From: Betaproteobacteria bacterium
GTDB lineage: Bacteria; Pseudomonadota; Gammaproteobacteria; Burkholderiales; SG8-39
Reading direction: 5' to 3'
Assembly (NCBI GenBank): GCA_022340285.1
Contig: JAJDOG010000097.1
Location: forward strand, 37,324 to 101,323
DNA length: 64,000 nucleotides
The position numbers were made by a program, and so were the translations under genes. Under the pieces are notes generated by a model that was given only the letters and a program-made list of their open reading frames with translations, ran no database searches and was not told the origin of the DNA. Shown here piece after piece: positions 16,590-24,672 of the stretch; position 1 is the first letter of the stretch, and every line of letters begins with the position of its first letter.

Positions 16590-17501
16590 TTACCGCAAGT
16601 GCGCAACGTACCAATTCCGGATGGCCGCGCCGATCTCGTCCGGGGAGTCCTCGTGCACGTAATGGAGGCCTCGCACCGTCACTTCGGTCTGGTTCGGCCA
16701 CCCGCGACAGATCTCGCGATGCCTGCCCACCAGCACCGCACCGGGCTCCGCATTGACGAACAACTTGGGAATTTGCGTAGTGCCGAGCCAGGCGCTGTTG
16801 CGCTCGATGATCTCCAGCACATCGGCTGGCTCGCCTTCGATCGGCAACTCGCGCGGCCAAGTGAGCGTCGGTCGGCGGTCCTCGCCGGGGTTGCGGAAGG
16901 GCCGGCGATACTCCTCCAGTTCCGCCTCCGTGAGCTTTCGCATGACCATCGCGGGAAGGATCCGCTCGACGAAGAAATTCTGTTGCAGAACGAGCTCCTC
17001 TCCCTCTGTCGACCGGAACCGCCTGAACAGCGCTTGCACCTCGGGCGGCCACTGATCCCAGCCGAAATTTCCGACGAGGGCCTGAAGATAGGCGATCCCC
17101 TTGACCGCGTCCGGATGGTGATACGCCCACGTGAACCCGAGCTGCGATCCCCAGTCGTGCACCACGAAAGTGACGTTCCGGTCGACGCCCAGCGCCGCAA
17201 GCAACCCGTCGATGTAGCGCTGGTGCTCGGCGAGGCGATAGGACCCCGGACCCGACGGCCGGAGCTTCTCGGAATCGCCCTGCCCGATGTTGTCGATGGC
17301 GATGCAGCGCCCGATGTCTTCGAGATGGGGAATGATATTCCGCCACATGAAGGAGGACGTAACGTTGCCATGCAGAAAGACGATCGGGTCGCCCTCGCCC
17401 GCCTCGACATAGGCCATGCGCTTGCCCAGAACGGTCGCATGGCGCTTTGCATAGCGCATCGCAGGCATCGCCGCACTGCGCGGGTAATCCGATCCGGACA
17501 T
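16590..17501 (-). CDS. Haloalkane dehalogenase-like alpha/beta hydrolase (HLD-II, LinB-like) with Glu-to-Gln at the catalytic acid
   Basis: The fold and the halide pocket match LinB/DhaA: HGNVTSSFMWRN (Asn at about 46), VVHDWGSQLGF (nucleophile Asp 116 and Trp 117) and GLHYVHEDSPDEIGAAI (catalytic His about 280). These would cleave carbon-halogen bonds. The LinB catalytic Glu falls in YMEAI; here the aligned segment reads YLQAL, with Gln at about 140 (codon CAG at 17084-17082). The enzyme may therefore be inactive on haloalkanes, or use another acid. The 303-residue start at 17501 is a compromise: no start has a good ribosome site, and 17468 (292 residues) is equally possible. It precedes the VOC gene by 108 bp. 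Confidence 0.88.
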   Translation of the reverse strand: MSGSDYPRSAAMPAMRYAKRHATVLGKRMAYVEAGEGDPIVFLHGNVTSSFMWRNIIPHLEDIGRCIAIDNIGQGDSEKLRPSGPGSYRLAEHQRYIDGLLAALGVDRNVTFVVHDWGSQLGFTWAYHHPDAVKGIAYLQALVGNFGWDQWPPEVQALFRRFRSTEGEELVLQQNFFVERILPAMVMRKLTEAELEEYRRPFRNPGEDRRPTLTWPRELPIEGEPADVLEIIERNSAWLGTTQIPKLFVNAEPGAVLVGRHREICRGWPNQTEVTVRGLHYVHEDSPDEIGAAIRNWYVAHLR

Positions 17502-17822
17502 GGGCAAAGGATACTGCGGTGCGCGTCTGCCGTCCCGAACAATGAAGCAGACCCTTGGCCTTTCAAGCACTTGCAATTGGCAGGTCAGAGGCAGCCTCGG
17601 CCGCGCAAGGCAGCGCTAGCAGGTTGGCAACGGCCTTCGGGCCGCGTATTCCCCGGGTGCGTCGCCGCATGCTACCGTTCCGTCGCGCCCGGACATGAGA
17701 CTGGCGAAAATTGTCGGATCGTTCCGGGGAAACCTTGAACTTTTCCGCCCGCGTGGGACTCTTTGTCCAAGGGGAATGGTGAGTCGATTGAGTCAACGGC
17801 TGGTCAACCGGATGGGCCGCAG
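17502..17822. other. Intergenic region between divergent dehalogenase-like and HtrA-like genes
   Basis: These 321 bases separate divergent genes, so both promoters should lie here. TTGAAC at 17735-17740 could be a plus-strand -35, but no matching -10 is convincing. The stretch near the protease start holds near-repeats of GAGTC and GTCAAC. No gene, terminator or clear operator is seen. Confidence 0.4.
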
Positions 17823-18773
17823 ATGAGAAGGACGACGCTCTATAGCAGTTCCCGACGGTCGCGGGCTGCGGTGCCACCGAAACAGCCGGGCTCGAAAAAG
17901 CCGGGCACGCCGGACGAGGCATCAACCGGCCCGGTCGATGCTTCGTCGAACGAGACGGTACACAAGCCGTCGCGCCTGCGAAAGCTGGTCAAGCGTCTCG
18001 AGCGGCCGGTCCTGGTGGTCGCCGGCGTGCTGGTCGCGCTGCTTCTCCTCTTCGCGTACCGGTCGAATGCGCCCGCGCAACGCGAGATCACCCAACGCGA
18101 CATCGACCTGGCGGTGTTGCGCACCCTCGAGACCAAACCCATGCCTTCGCATGCCGCCAAGGCGTACGAGGTCATCCGTCCTTCGGTCGTGCGGGTTCGC
18201 GGACTAGGACCCAACGCGAGCGAGGACGAGGACACCGAGCGAGGCGTCGGCACGGGTGTCATCATCGTGGACAAGGGCACGATCCTCACCAACCTTCACG
18301 TCGTGGCGGGCGCGGAGTTCGTTAGCGTCACGTTTGCGGACGGGACCGAATCGCCTGCGACGGTCATCGGCGTGCGCCCCGAACACGATCTCGCGGTTCT
18401 GCAGCCCAAGACGGTTCCCGACGATCTGGTTCCGGCGACGATGCGCTCGACAAGCGATCTCCGCCCCGGCGACGAAGTCGTCGCGGTGGGTTTTCCGTTT
18501 GGCATCGGTCCGTCGGTGTCCGCCGGCGTGATCTCCGGCCTGCGGCGCGAGTTCCGCTCACCCCAGGGCAAGCGCGTGCTGACCAATCTCATTCAGTTCG
18601 ACGCGGCCGCCAATCCCGGCAGCTCCGGCGGGCCGCTCGTGACCAGCCAGGGCGAGGTGATCGGCATCGTCACCGCGATCCTCAATCCCACCGAGCAGCG
18701 CGTGTTCGTCGGCATCGGATTCGCCGTGCCGATCGAAAACGCCGCGGGGGCAGTCGGTTTGTCGCCATTCTGA
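17823..18773 (+). CDS. Membrane-anchored HtrA/DegP-like serine protease without PDZ domain
   Basis: This 316-residue protein has a basic, Pro-rich cytoplasmic N-terminus, one membrane helix (about 62-79, PVLVVAGVLVALLLLFAY) and a trypsin-like S1C domain. The triad is intact: His at about 159 in LTNLHVV, Asp at about 189 in EHDLAVL and Ser at about 268 in NPGSSGGPL. It ends soon after the last barrel strand (GIGFAVPIENA), so the usual PDZ domain is missing and substrate capture or oligomer gating must differ from DegP. The ATG at 17823 was chosen over an upstream TTG. It is followed by moxR after 43 bp, so it may belong to the same stress-related operon. Confidence 0.88.
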   Translation: MRRTTLYSSSRRSRAAVPPKQPGSKKPGTPDEASTGPVDASSNETVHKPSRLRKLVKRLERPVLVVAGVLVALLLLFAYRSNAPAQREITQRDIDLAVLRTLETKPMPSHAAKAYEVIRPSVVRVRGLGPNASEDEDTERGVGTGVIIVDKGTILTNLHVVAGAEFVSVTFADGTESPATVIGVRPEHDLAVLQPKTVPDDLVPATMRSTSDLRPGDEVVAVGFPFGIGPSVSAGVISGLRREFRSPQGKRVLTNLIQFDAAANPGSSGGPLVTSQGEVIGIVTAILNPTEQRVFVGIGFAVPIENAAGAVGLSPF

Positions 18774-18810
18774 TCCCCCCGCTCCGCTCGGGCGGAATCT
18801 CGCGGGGATC
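18772..18810 (+). promoter_or_regulatory. Hairpin that can mask the moxR ribosome-binding site
   Basis: GATCCCC at 18772-18778, overlapping the protease stop codon, is complementary to GGGGATC at 18804-18810. An inner CCGC (18779-18782)/GCGG (18792-18795) pairing can extend the stem. The right arm includes GGGGA, the likely ribosome site for the ATG at 18817. It may reduce or couple translation of moxR to that of the protease. There is no T tract, so it is not a standard terminator. Confidence 0.45.
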
Positions 18811-18816
18811 GCACAC

Positions 18817-19863
18817 ATGACAGGTTCATCACAAAGGCAGGGAGACATGGAGAACAGCGAGAAGGGTCACCACGAAACCGCGAACCTCATGGAGCGCATC
18901 CTCTACGAGGTGAAGAAGATCGTTGTCGGCCAGGATCACTTCCTCGAGCGCGTGCTCGTCGCCATCCTGGCGCAGGGACATCTGCTCGTCGAAGGCGTCC
19001 CCGGCCTCGCCAAGACTCTGACCGTCAAGACCCTGGCGCGAACCCTGCGGGGAACGTTCCGGCGGATTCAGTTCACCCCTGATCTCGTTCCCTCCGACCT
19101 GGTCGGCACACGGATCTACAATCAGAAGACCGGCGAGTTCGCCACGACACTCGGCCCGGTCTTCACCAACCTCCTTCTCGCCGATGAGATCAACCGGGCG
19201 CCCGCCAAGGTGCAGAGCGCGCTTCTCGAAGTCATGCAGGAACGCCAGGTCACGATCGCCGGCGAGACGCATCTCGTGCCCGAGCCGTTTCTGGTGATGG
19301 CCACGCAGAACCCGATCGAGACCGAGGGCACGTATCCGCTTCCCGAAGCGCAGGTCGACCGGTTCATGATGAAGGTACTGGTCGGCTATCCGAGCGAGGA
19401 CGAGGAATTCGTCATCGTCGAGCGCGTCACGGGCGTCGAGGCCGCGGTGGCGGCCGTCGCCACGACCAAGGAACTGAGTGCGCTGCAGCGCGAGTGCCGG
19501 ACCGGATACGTCGATCCGGCCCTCATCCGCTACGCGGTGCGCCTCGCCGCCGCCACGCGCAATCCCGAGCGCTATGGCATCGCCGATCTGTCGCGCTACA
19601 TCACGTTCGGCGCGAGCCCCCGCGCCTCGATCAACCTCATCGAGGGCGCGCGCGCGCTGGCATACCTGCGCGGGCGCGACTACGTTCTTCCGGAGGACGT
19701 GACCGACCTGGTCCCCGACGTGCTGCGCCACCGGCTGGTGCTCTCCTATGAAGCGCTCGCCGATGGACAGTCGCCCGATCTGCTGATCGGGCGGATCCTC
19801 CAGCACATGCCGGCGCCAGAGAAACCCCTGGACACCCATGTCCGAGTCGCCGCACAGGGCTGA
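18817..19863 (+). CDS. MoxR family AAA+ ATPase
   Basis: This is an AAA+ ATPase (348 residues) of the kind that acts with VWA proteins to load metals, mature oxidoreductases or remodel envelope complexes. Visible are Walker A GVPGLAKT (about 60-67), Walker B in NLLLADEINRAPAK, and the sensor stretch MATQNPIETEGTYPLPEAQVDRF with the arginine finger in its last part. The ATG at 18817 follows GGGGA; an alternative ATG at 18847 has AGGGAG only two bases away, which is too close. It overlaps the DUF58 gene by 26 bp, the standard MoxR-DUF58-VWA order. Confidence 0.92.
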   Translation: MTGSSQRQGDMENSEKGHHETANLMERILYEVKKIVVGQDHFLERVLVAILAQGHLLVEGVPGLAKTLTVKTLARTLRGTFRRIQFTPDLVPSDLVGTRIYNQKTGEFATTLGPVFTNLLLADEINRAPAKVQSALLEVMQERQVTIAGETHLVPEPFLVMATQNPIETEGTYPLPEAQVDRFMMKVLVGYPSEDEEFVIVERVTGVEAAVAAVATTKELSALQRECRTGYVDPALIRYAVRLAAATRNPERYGIADLSRYITFGASPRASINLIEGARALAYLRGRDYVLPEDVTDLVPDVLRHRLVLSYEALADGQSPDLLIGRILQHMPAPEKPLDTHVRVAAQG

Positions 19864-20776
19864 GAACATCCTGCGGCGGCTGGAGTGGACGGTCATCCGC
19901 CGTCTGGACGGCCTGCTCCACGGCGACTACCGGACCCTGTTCCGCGGCTTCGGATTGGATCTCGCCGACCTGCGCGAGTACCAGTACAACGACGACGTCC
20001 GGCACATCGACTGGAACGTCACGGCGCGCCTGCAGACGCCCTACGTCAGGGTGTACAACGAGGATCGCGAGGTCACCGCCTGGTTCCTGCTGGACCTGAG
20101 CCCGTCCGTGGATTTCGGATCCGAGCAGGTCAAGAAGCAGTCCGTCCTCGCGGAGTTCGTTGCGGTGCTGGCGCGCCTGCTGACCCGCCATGGGAACAAG
20201 GTCGGGGCCCTGCTGTACGGGAGTGACGTGGACACGGTGATTCCCGCGCGCGGCGGCAGGCGTCATGTCCTGCATATCCTGCATCGGATGCTTGCGCGAC
20301 CCGAGCCGACGAAGTCCGGCGCCACGAACCTGAACGACCTTCTGCAGACGGCGCTGCAGGTCATTCCGCGGCGCTCGCTCGTATTCATCGTGTCGGATTT
20401 CATCAGCTCGCCCGGTTGGGCCGACCCGCTCGGGCGCCTCGCGCAGCACCACGAGATCGTGGCCGTGCGGCTCTACGATCCCCTCGAGATGGACATGCCC
20501 GACCTCGGCCTGCTCGTGATTCAGGATTCGGAGACCGGCGAGCAGGTCTTCGTCGACACGCACGACCGGGGATTCCGGAAGCGCTTTGCGGCGATGGCCG
20601 AACGGCGCGAGAACGTGCTCCGCACGGCGTTCCGGCAGGCCGGCGTGGATGCGCTCGAGCTCTCAACGAGCGGCAACCTCGCCGACGCCATCCTGCGTTT
20701 CGCAGACCTTCGCAAGCGTCGCAGCCAGCTCGCGACGGGCGGCACGTTCCCGGCGCATCTCGGTACCGAGCAATGA
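19838..20776 (+). CDS. DUF58 domain protein (MoxR partner)
   Basis: This 312-residue protein carries the DUF58 signature EYQYNDDVRHIDWNVTARLQTPYVR (about residues 48-72). A VWA-like fold follows, with a degenerate metal site (LLDLSPSVDFG, about 88-98, in place of DxSxS). It has no membrane segment, so it is probably cytosolic and peripheral to the VWA membrane protein encoded next. DUF58 proteins regularly accompany MoxR ATPases; their exact role is unknown. The start lies inside moxR and the stop overlaps the next ATG (ATGA at 20773-20776), implying tight translational coupling of the trio. Confidence 0.88.
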   Translation: MSESPHRAENILRRLEWTVIRRLDGLLHGDYRTLFRGFGLDLADLREYQYNDDVRHIDWNVTARLQTPYVRVYNEDREVTAWFLLDLSPSVDFGSEQVKKQSVLAEFVAVLARLLTRHGNKVGALLYGSDVDTVIPARGGRRHVLHILHRMLARPEPTKSGATNLNDLLQTALQVIPRRSLVFIVSDFISSPGWADPLGRLAQHHEIVAVRLYDPLEMDMPDLGLLVIQDSETGEQVFVDTHDRGFRKRFAAMAERRENVLRTAFRQAGVDALELSTSGNLADAILRFADLRKRRSQLATGGTFPAHLGTEQ

Positions 20777-21828
20777 AGTTCATCTGGCCGGATCTGCTCT
20801 GGTTGCTCGCCATCGTGCCGGTCCTGGCGGTCGTCTACATCGTCCTCTTGCGCCGGAAGAAGAAGGCCGCCGCACGGTACGCGAGCCTGAGCATGATCAA
20901 GGACGCGCTGGGCATGGGTCAGCGCGTCCGGCGCCATGTCCCGCCGATCCTCTTCCTGATCGCGCTCGCCCTCATGCTCGTCGCGATCGCCCGCCCGACC
21001 GCGATCATCACGCTGCCCTCCCAGCACGACACGATCATCCTCGCGATCGACGTGTCCGGAAGCATGCGCGCGGGCGACGTGCAACCGAACCGGCTCGCGG
21101 CGGCGCAAGCCGCCGCGCGCAGTTTCGTTGCGGAGCAGCCGCGCCATACGCGCGTCGGGGTGGTGTCGTTCGCTGCGACCGCCTCGGTCGTGCAGTCGCC
21201 CACCCAGAATCGCGATGACATCGTCGCGGCGATCGACAGATTCCAGTTGCAGCGCGGCACCGCGGTGGGGAGCGGCGTGCTCGTGTCGCTCAAGACGATC
21301 TTCCCGGACATCGAGTTCAATCTGCGGTCCGCGGATCCACGGCGGGATACGGCGCGAGATCAGCGGCGGGCGCTTTCGATCGAGCGTCCGAGCGATCCCG
21401 GGAAGGCGCCGTTCAAGCCGGTACCGCCCGGCTCCTACCCGTCCGCCGCGATCATCCTGCTCACCGATGGACGTACAACCACCGGCCCGGATCCGGTCGA
21501 GTCGGCCCGCATGGCCGCCGAGCGGGGCGTCCGGGTCTTCACCGTGGGCATTGGCACCCCCGAAGGCGAGATCATCGGCTTCGAGGGCTGGTCCATGCGC
21601 GTGCGCCTTGACGAGGACACCCTCAAGGAAATTGCCAACGTGACCCGCGGCGAGTATTTCTACGCGGGCACCGCGGAGGATCTGAAGAAGGTCTACGATT
21701 CCCTGAATTCCCGGATCGTCTTCGAGGCGAAGGAGACCGAGATCACCGCGCTCTTCTCGGCCGCTGCGCTCATCACGGCACTCCTCTCGGCGCTGCTCTC
21801 GCTGTTCTGGTTCAACCGGATTCTGTAA
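20773..21828 (+). CDS. VWA domain membrane protein (BatA-like)
   Basis: This 351-residue protein has two N-terminal membrane helices (about 7-26 and 56-73) and a von Willebrand A domain with an intact MIDAS motif (DVSGS at about 93-97, a Thr in RGTAVGSG, and LLTDGRTTTG). One C-terminal helix (about 325-348) completes it. The arrangement matches BatA-like aerotolerance proteins. Its domain would lie outside the cytoplasm or face MoxR/DUF58 depending on topology; this cannot be settled here. An insert rich in charged residues (about 185-215, including RRDTARDQRRALSIERPSDP) is unusual. It is the third gene of the moxR set, coupled by ATGA; BatB, BatD and TPR partners are not present. Confidence 0.9.
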   Translation: MKFIWPDLLWLLAIVPVLAVVYIVLLRRKKKAAARYASLSMIKDALGMGQRVRRHVPPILFLIALALMLVAIARPTAIITLPSQHDTIILAIDVSGSMRAGDVQPNRLAAAQAAARSFVAEQPRHTRVGVVSFAATASVVQSPTQNRDDIVAAIDRFQLQRGTAVGSGVLVSLKTIFPDIEFNLRSADPRRDTARDQRRALSIERPSDPGKAPFKPVPPGSYPSAAIILLTDGRTTTGPDPVESARMAAERGVRVFTVGIGTPEGEIIGFEGWSMRVRLDEDTLKEIANVTRGEYFYAGTAEDLKKVYDSLNSRIVFEAKETEITALFSAAALITALLSALLSLFWFNRIL

Positions 21829-21855
21829 CTCGCCCGTGCAGACCGACCGCGTCAC

Positions 21856-23004
21856 CTACCGGTCGTAGGAGATGCGGTAGATCACGCCCGCATAGTCATC
21901 GGAGACGATCAGCGATCCGTCCGGGAGCTCGTTGATGTCCACCGGACGCCCTGAGGCGACTCCGTTCTTGAGCCAGCCTTCGGCGAACACCTCCTTGCTC
22001 TTGGCATTGCCGGCGCTGTCGAAGCGGATACGCATGATGCGGTAGCCGACCGGCGACGTGCGATTCCAGGACCCGTGCTGAGCAACGAAAGCATCGTGCT
22101 TGTATTCGGCAGGGAACATGTCGCCGCGATAGAAGTGCATTCCCAGATTTGCCGAGTGCGCCTGGAATTCGATCACCGGTGGCACCGCATCCGCGGGCGG
22201 CGTCTTCTTCTCGTATCCCGTCAGCCTGACGTTCTTTCCGCCCAGGTAGGGAAAGCCGTAGTGCTGCCCGATTTTCGTGACCTGGTTGAGCTCGTCGGGC
22301 GGAATGTCGTCGCCCATCAAGTCCGCCCCATTGTCGGTGAAGAACAACACCCCGGTTTTCGGATGGAAATCCATCCCGACCGAGTTACGCACGCCCTTGG
22401 CCACGATCTCCACGTTCTTGCCTTCGGGGTCCATACGAATAATGGTCCCCTCGATACCCTTCACATCGCAGATATTGCATGGCGATCCGACGGCCACGTA
22501 TAGCTTTCCATCGGGGCCGAACTTCATGTAGCGCCAGCCGTGCAGGAACTCGTTAGGCAGATCCTTGAACACCGGCAGCAGCGGTTTGATCGGCAGCGCC
22601 GTGTCGAACTCCGCGGGGACCGGCCATTTGCTGATCTGTGTCTGCTCGCCCACGTAGAGGATGCTGTGCAGATAGGCCAGACCGTTGGGGACGTTCAGGC
22701 CGGACGCGCGCTCCTTCACCTCGTCGGCAACGCCGTCGCGGTCCGTGTCGCGCAACGAATGGATGGTCCCGTGCCGCGAGCCGATGAAAATGGTCGTCAG
22801 GGGCTTGCCGACGACGATCGAGCGCGCCTTGGGAACCTCCGCGAACACCGAAATCCTGAAGCCCGGCGGCAGCTTGATGTCGGCAAGGGTGCTGTCCATG
22901 CTGCCCGCCAGCGCGCCCTGTAAGCCCGGCAGCAACCATAGCGGTGCCGCGAGGATTGAATAAAGGCCTTTTCTAAATATCCCGATGGATGGCAACCCGG
23001 TCAT
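21856..23004 (-). CDS. Secreted PQQ-dependent sugar (L-sorbosone) dehydrogenase-like beta-propeller
   Basis: This is a 382-residue periplasmic protein. A basic n-region and hydrophobic core (about residues 11-30) end in a likely ALAGS cleavage site. The mature part opens with IKLPPGFRISVFAEVPKARSI and shows the six-bladed soluble glucose/sorbosone dehydrogenase pattern (NGLAYL, VGSPCNICD, NSVGMDFHPKTGVLFFTDNGADLMGDDIPPDELN, AFVAQHGSWNR). Such enzymes oxidise sugars or aldehydes with PQQ, often with calcium; the substrate is unknown. Two Cys (SPCNICD) could form a disulfide. A ribosome site AGGGGAAG precedes the ATG. It lies 99 bp downstream of the ABC permease on the same strand, so readthrough is possible. 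Confidence 0.85.
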   Translation of the reverse strand: MTGLPSIGIFRKGLYSILAAPLWLLPGLQGALAGSMDSTLADIKLPPGFRISVFAEVPKARSIVVGKPLTTIFIGSRHGTIHSLRDTDRDGVADEVKERASGLNVPNGLAYLHSILYVGEQTQISKWPVPAEFDTALPIKPLLPVFKDLPNEFLHGWRYMKFGPDGKLYVAVGSPCNICDVKGIEGTIIRMDPEGKNVEIVAKGVRNSVGMDFHPKTGVLFFTDNGADLMGDDIPPDELNQVTKIGQHYGFPYLGGKNVRLTGYEKKTPPADAVPPVIEFQAHSANLGMHFYRGDMFPAEYKHDAFVAQHGSWNRTSPVGYRIMRIRFDSAGNAKSKEVFAEGWLKNGVASGRPVDINELPDGSLIVSDDYAGVIYRISYDR

Positions 23005-23103
23005 GGCTTCCCCCTCTTCGGCAGAATCTGCGCCCCCGGCGGGGACGCCCGCTTCATTCAGCTTAGTCGAGTTTGGCGGTATTGGAATCCCACCTGCCTT
23101 CCC

Positions 23104-23877
23104 CTACCGGTTCTTGGTGTCGCTTTCCTTGGGTCGCCAGCGCAGGAAGTACTTCTCTGCGTGGTCGAGCAGCGAATTGAGCAGCACCACGATGACCATC
23201 AGGACGATGATGCCGGCCATGGTGCCCGCGGTGTCCATCAGGTTGGTGTTCTCCATCATGCGATACCCGAGTCCCGCGGTCGAGGCGATGAATTCGGCGA
23301 CGACGGCGGCGACCAGCGCCTGAGGGATGCTGATCCGCAAGCCCGCGATGATCCAGGGGCTGGCATTCGGAATCGTGACGTGCCAGAAGAGCTGGGCCTT
23401 GTTCGCGCCGAGCACCCGCGCAACGTTGCGCAAGTCGAGGTCCGCGGCGCGCACGCCCTCGTAGGTGTTGAAGAACACGAGGAGGAACGTCATCATCGCG
23501 GCCATCATGACCTTCGACTGCAGCGCGATCCCGAACCACAGGATGAAGATCGGAGCGAGCGCGATACGCGGAATGCCGTACACCGCCAGGACGAACGGCT
23601 TGAGCACCAGCGCCACCGACTCGTTCTGCGCGATCAACAGCCCGAGCACGAGCCCCGCGATCGCGCCGAACACGTAGCCGATCGCGGTCGCCTTGAAGGT
23701 GAGCACGAGATCGTGCCAGAGCTGGCCGCTCACCGTGATTTCCCAGAGATACTCGGCGACGAGCGACGGTCGCGAGAACCAGAACGAGTCGACGATCGGC
23801 CCCGAGATCCCCTGCCAGGCGCCCAGGATCATGAGGAACACCGCAAGCCGCCAGGTGATCAGCGTGATCGGCTTCAT
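23104..23877 (-). CDS. ABC transporter permease, SsuC/TauC/NMT1-associated family
   Basis: This 257-residue inner-membrane protein has about six helices and a BPD_transp_1 EAA loop visible as EGVRAADLDLRNVARVLGANKAQLFWHVTIPNA. That is typical of permeases for sulfonates, nitrate and pyrimidine-like compounds. The ATG at 23877 overlaps the ATPase stop codon (ATGA), showing coupled translation, and is chosen over a long upstream extension that shadows the ATPase gene. It works as a dimer with the ATPase and binding protein just upstream. The ligand cannot be inferred from this subunit. Confidence 0.92.
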   Translation of the reverse strand: MKPITLITWRLAVFLMILGAWQGISGPIVDSFWFSRPSLVAEYLWEITVSGQLWHDLVLTFKATAIGYVFGAIAGLVLGLLIAQNESVALVLKPFVLAVYGIPRIALAPIFILWFGIALQSKVMMAAMMTFLLVFFNTYEGVRAADLDLRNVARVLGANKAQLFWHVTIPNASPWIIAGLRISIPQALVAAVVAEFIASTAGLGYRMMENTNLMDTAGTMAGIIVLMVIVVLLNSLLDHAEKYFLRWRPKESDTKNR

Positions 23878-24662
23878 GCGACCGCCTGCCGCATCTCGTC
23901 GGCAAGGTGCGCCCACACCTTGTCGTAGATCTCGCGAAACTTCGGATCCGTGTGGATCGTATAGATGTCGCGTGGGCGGCGGAGATTGACCTTCACGACT
24001 TCGCGGATCCGCCCGGGCCGCGCGGTCATCACGACGACGCGGTCCGCCAGCGCGATCGCTTCGGTGAGGTCGTGGGTGATGAAGATCAGCGTGGTCTCCC
24101 TGCGCTCGCCCCACAGCTTGAGCAGCAGGTCCTGGAGCTGGAGTCGCGTCTGCGCGTCCAGCGGACCGAACGGCTCGTCGAGCAGGATGACCTTCGGATC
24201 GTAGGCGAGCGTGCGCACGATGTTCACGCGCTGGCGCATCCCTCCGGACAGCTCATGCCGGTAGTGGCTGTGGAAATCCTCGAGCCCGACCCGTTTCAGG
24301 AGCGCCATGCCCCGCTCTTGCCGCTCGGCCTTGTTGCCGATGCCTCGCATCTCGAGCCCGAACGTGACGTTCTCGAGCACCGTGCGCCACGGAAAGAGGT
24401 TGTCCGCCTGGGTGACGTACCCGACCTCGTGGCAGATGCCCACCGTCGGCTTGCCACGGAAGAGCACTTCGCCCGTGGACGGCTCGAGCAGCCCCACGAT
24501 GGTGTTGAGAGCCGTCGACTTGCCGCAGCCGGACGGGCCGACCACGGTGACGAACTCGCCCTCGTAGATGTCGAGGTTCAGGTCCGACAGGGCCACCACG
24601 TCCCCGCGCTGGGCGCGGAAGACGCGGGACACCTGCCGGAAGGAGATGACGGGGTCCGCCAT
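23874..24662 (-). CDS. ABC transporter ATP-binding protein, SsuB/TauB/NMT1-associated family
   Basis: This 262-residue nucleotide-binding subunit shows Walker A GPSGCGKST (about 40-48), Q-loop region YVTQADNLFPW, signature LSGGMRQR, Walker B VILLDEPFGPLD and H-loop THD in IFITHDLTEA. It energises uptake through the permease with which it overlaps. Its start lies 10 bp after the binding-protein gene, so all three are one operon. The family resemblance is to nitrate, sulfonate and bicarbonate importers. Confidence 0.94.
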   Translation of the reverse strand: MADPVISFRQVSRVFRAQRGDVVALSDLNLDIYEGEFVTVVGPSGCGKSTALNTIVGLLEPSTGEVLFRGKPTVGICHEVGYVTQADNLFPWRTVLENVTFGLEMRGIGNKAERQERGMALLKRVGLEDFHSHYRHELSGGMRQRVNIVRTLAYDPKVILLDEPFGPLDAQTRLQLQDLLLKLWGERRETTLIFITHDLTEAIALADRVVVMTARPGRIREVVKVNLRRPRDIYTIHTDPKFREIYDKVWAHLADEMRQAVA

Positions 24663-24672
24663 CGACCACCCG

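Noticed and set aside
15255..17738. An 827-codon plus-strand open frame across the monooxygenase, VOC and dehalogenase genes
   Set aside because: It runs antisense through three recognisable genes, with composition typical of a GC-rich shadow and no family resemblance.
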